Below the pieces are notes generated by a model, which saw only the letters and a list, made by a program, of their open reading frames with translations, ran no database searches and was not told the origin of the DNA. From Spelaeicoccus albus (lineage in GTDB: Bacteria > Actinomycetota > Actinomycetes > Actinomycetales > Brevibacteriaceae), in the NCBI RefSeq assembly GCF_013409065.1, contig NZ_JACBZP010000001.1, positions 3,048,518-3,112,517 of the forward strand: DNA of 64,000 nucleotides, in the 5' to 3' direction. Positions 62,461 through 64,000 of this stretch are shown in pieces. The first letter of the stretch is position 1, and each line of letters starts with the position of its first letter. Made by a program: the position numbers and the translations under genes.

Positions 62461-63306
62461 CTACATGCGGCAGGCGTGGATGCTTGTGACAAGGATTGCC
62501 CGGGCGCCCAACGCGTATAAAGCGTCCATTGTCTTGTTGCTCTGGTCGCGCGCCACCATCGAGCGCACCGCCACCCAGCTCGGATCGTGCAACGGCGACA
62601 CGGTCGGTGATTCGAACCCGGGAGTGACCTTGCTCGCCTCGTCGAGCAGCGCAACGGGGCAGTCGAAGTCGATCAGCACGTAGCTTCGGGCGACTATGAC
62701 GCTTTCGAGCCTGCGCACGAGGACGTCGACGGCCGGCGTCCGCGGTACGCCGTGCCTGCCGATCAAGATGCCTTCGCTGGACATGAGCGGGCCGCCGAAG
62801 ATCTCCAGGCCCGCCGAACGCAAGGTGGACCCGGTCTCGACGACGTCCGCGATCGCATCGGCCACGCCGAGTTGAATGGCGATCTCCACTGCCCCGTCGA
62901 GGCCCACGATGCGCGCATCGACGCCGTTGCGCTCCAGATCGGCCCGGACCAGGCCCGGGTACGAGGTGGCAATGCGCTTGCCGTCGAGTTGGGACACCGA
63001 GCCGAACTGCCCGGCCGGGCCGGCGTAGTGGAAGGTGGACAGGCCGAAGCCGAGCGCCGTGAGCTCGTCGGCGTCCGCGCCGGAGTCGAGGAGCATGTCG
63101 CGACCCGTGATGCCGACGTCGACAATCCCCTCCCCCACGTAGACCGCGATATCGCGCGGACGCAGGAAGAAGAACTCGACGTCGTTGTCCGGGTCGGTGC
63201 GCGAGAGCTTGCGGGATTCGCGGGCCGGCAGGTAGCCGGCCTCGGTGAGCATAGTGGTGGCGTCCTCGGCCAGGGCGCCTTTGTTGGGAACCGCGATGCG
63301 GAGCAT
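62461..63306 (-). CDS. hisG: ATP phosphoribosyltransferase (long form)
   Basis: A 281-residue enzyme for the first step of histidine synthesis. RIAVPNKGALAEDA at the N-terminus, GIVDVGITGRDML, the PRPP-binding ADAIADVVETGSTLR, and a C-terminal regulatory domain (about 205-281, VAVRSMVARDQSNKTMDAL) are present. The C-terminal domain makes it the long, histidine-inhibited form. It lies 14 bp after hisE. Confidence 0.97.
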   Translation of the reverse strand: MLRIAVPNKGALAEDATTMLTEAGYLPARESRKLSRTDPDNDVEFFFLRPRDIAVYVGEGIVDVGITGRDMLLDSGADADELTALGFGLSTFHYAGPAGQFGSVSQLDGKRIATSYPGLVRADLERNGVDARIVGLDGAVEIAIQLGVADAIADVVETGSTLRSAGLEIFGGPLMSSEGILIGRHGVPRTPAVDVLVRRLESVIVARSYVLIDFDCPVALLDEASKVTPGFESPTVSPLHDPSWVAVRSMVARDQSNKTMDALYALGARAILVTSIHACRM

Positions 63307-63320
63307 AGAAGAATTCCTCG

Positions 63321-63584
63321 TCAGAGTTGGTCGTACACGTCGCCGGGGGTCAGTCCCTTGGCCAGCATGAGCACCTGCAGATGGTAGAGCAACTGCGAGA
63401 TCTCGCCGGCCAGTTCATGGTCCGTCTCGTACTCGGCGGCCATCCAGACCTCGGCGGCCTCTTCGACGACCTTCTTGCCGATGGCGTGCACGCCGGCGTC
63501 GAGTTCGGCAACCGTCCGTGACCCTTCGGGCCGTCTTGCGGCTTTATCGCTCAATTCGGCGAACAGCGATTCGAAATCCTTCAC
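63321..63584 (-). CDS. hisE: Phosphoribosyl-ATP pyrophosphatase
   Basis: An 87-residue all-alpha pyrophosphatase, second step of histidine synthesis. [17 protein letters not shown] and [14 protein letters not shown] carry the metal-binding glutamates. The GTG at 63584 overlaps the rpe stop (GTGA). It stands alone, not fused to HisI. Confidence 0.97.
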   Translation of the reverse strand: MKDFESLFAELSDKAARRPEGSRTVAELDAGVHAIGKKVVEEAAEVWMAAEYETDHELAGEISQLLYHLQVLMLAKGLTPGDVYDQL

Positions 63585-64000
63585 GCGTTCAACCCTATGC
63601 CAATCGCGGCCGCGCGCCGCAGGGACTCGATTGCCGCGGCCGGATCGTCCCGGCCGTAGACGGCCGATCCCGCGACGAACACGTCGGCACCGGCTTCAGC
63701 GGCACGGCCGATGGTGGAGGCCGTGATGCCGCCGTCGACCTGGATGCGCACATCGAGCCCCGCGTCGGTGACGGCCTTCCGGGTGCGGCCGATTTTCGGC
63801 AGCATCGTGTCGAGAAACGATTGGCCGCCGAAGCCGGGCTCGACGGTCATGATCAGCACCATGTCGAATTCGGCCAGCAAGTCGATGTACGGCTCGATGG
63901 GGGTCGCGGGCCGCAGCGCAATTGCCGCGCGAGCGCCCGCCGCGCGGATTTCCCGCGCCAAGCGCACCGGCGCGGACGACGCTTCGGCATGGAAGGTCAC
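63581..64000 (-). CDS. rpe: Ribulose-phosphate 3-epimerase, C-terminal 139 codons (5' end outside the window)
   Basis: Only the C-terminal part of this TIM-barrel pentose-phosphate enzyme is in the window. FHAEAS (metal ligand region), [17 protein letters not shown] and [12 protein letters not shown] are diagnostic, and the phosphate site GSAVYG follows. The N-terminal third, with SAD and DVMDG motifs, lies beyond 64000; the GTG at 64000 is not a real start. Its stop overlaps hisE. Confidence 0.95.
   Translation of the reverse strand: MTFHAEASSAPVRLAREIRAAGARAAIALRPATPIEPYIDLLAEFDMVLIMTVEPGFGGQSFLDTMLPKIGRTRKAVTDAGLDVRIQVDGGITASTIGRAAEAGADVFVAGSAVYGRDDPAAAIESLRRAAAIGIGLNA

Overview
The window is a continuous stretch of high-GC (roughly two-thirds G+C) bacterial chromosome from an Actinomycetota, most probably a Micrococcales-type organism (Brevibacterium or a relative; the genus is a guess). 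Signs of this are ANTAR and TIGR03085-type genes, a coaE-GrpB fusion, an HGxxPAAW/Trp-membrane-protein pair inside the trp operon, many start/stop overlaps (ATGA, GTGA), and many TANNNT -10 boxes only 6-7 nt in front of a start codon (leaderless transcripts). The gene order uvrA ... uvrB, coaE, rpsA, polA, pdtaR, pyk, gltDB, lgt, trpABC, trpE, hisI, hisF largely matches the order I know from actinobacteria such as Mycobacterium tuberculosis Rv1605-Rv1638.

Region 1 (1-2722): 5' two-thirds of uvrA and its divergent metallo-beta-lactamase neighbour. Region 2 (2732-22388) is an accessory catabolic island of about 20 kb, inserted between uvrA and uvrB. A leftward operon (allH-fdrA-allG, i.e. DUF2877-FdrA-DUF1116) and a PucR-type regulator diverge from one 119-bp control region. 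Past a broken kinase gene, a rightward ten-gene operon follows: UraA-type uracil permease, a three-subunit molybdenum hydroxylase, CoxG, HyuA, HyuB, an NmrA-type oxidoreductase, carbamate kinase and barbiturase. I read this as oxidative pyrimidine catabolism: uracil uptake, oxidation to barbiturate, ring opening to ureidomalonate, then (instead of hydrolysis to urea plus malonate) a proposed phosphorolytic carbamoyl transfer by the FdrA/DUF1116/DUF2877 complex, giving carbamoyl phosphate that carbamate kinase turns into ATP. This combination is the most interesting system in the window; the carbamoyl-transfer step is inference.

Region 3 (22389-29460): a siderophore-interacting protein under a DtxR-like box, framed by long palindromes and a 19-bp tandem repeat; a Ski2-like helicase; YciI; a GH15 enzyme; and TerC with a yybP-ykoY manganese riboswitch. 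Region 4 (29461-42221): housekeeping genes uvrB, osmC, coaE, a polytopic membrane protein, rpsA, a methyltransferase, polA, a hotdog thioesterase, pdtaR and tRNA-Leu(CAA). Region 5 (42438-64000): a peptidoglycan-binding protein, pyk, glutamate synthase, lgt, and an almost unbroken leftward trp/his block (rpe-hisE-hisG-PH protein-CaiB-accD-hisF, then hisI-trpE-Trp membrane protein-HGxxPAAW-trpC-trpB-trpA-lgt). An acyl-CoA pair (CaiB transferase and carboxyltransferase) is inserted in front of hisF and coupled to it. No CRISPR array, intact insertion sequence, prophage or rRNA gene was seen, and no gene-free stretch exceeds 300 bases.
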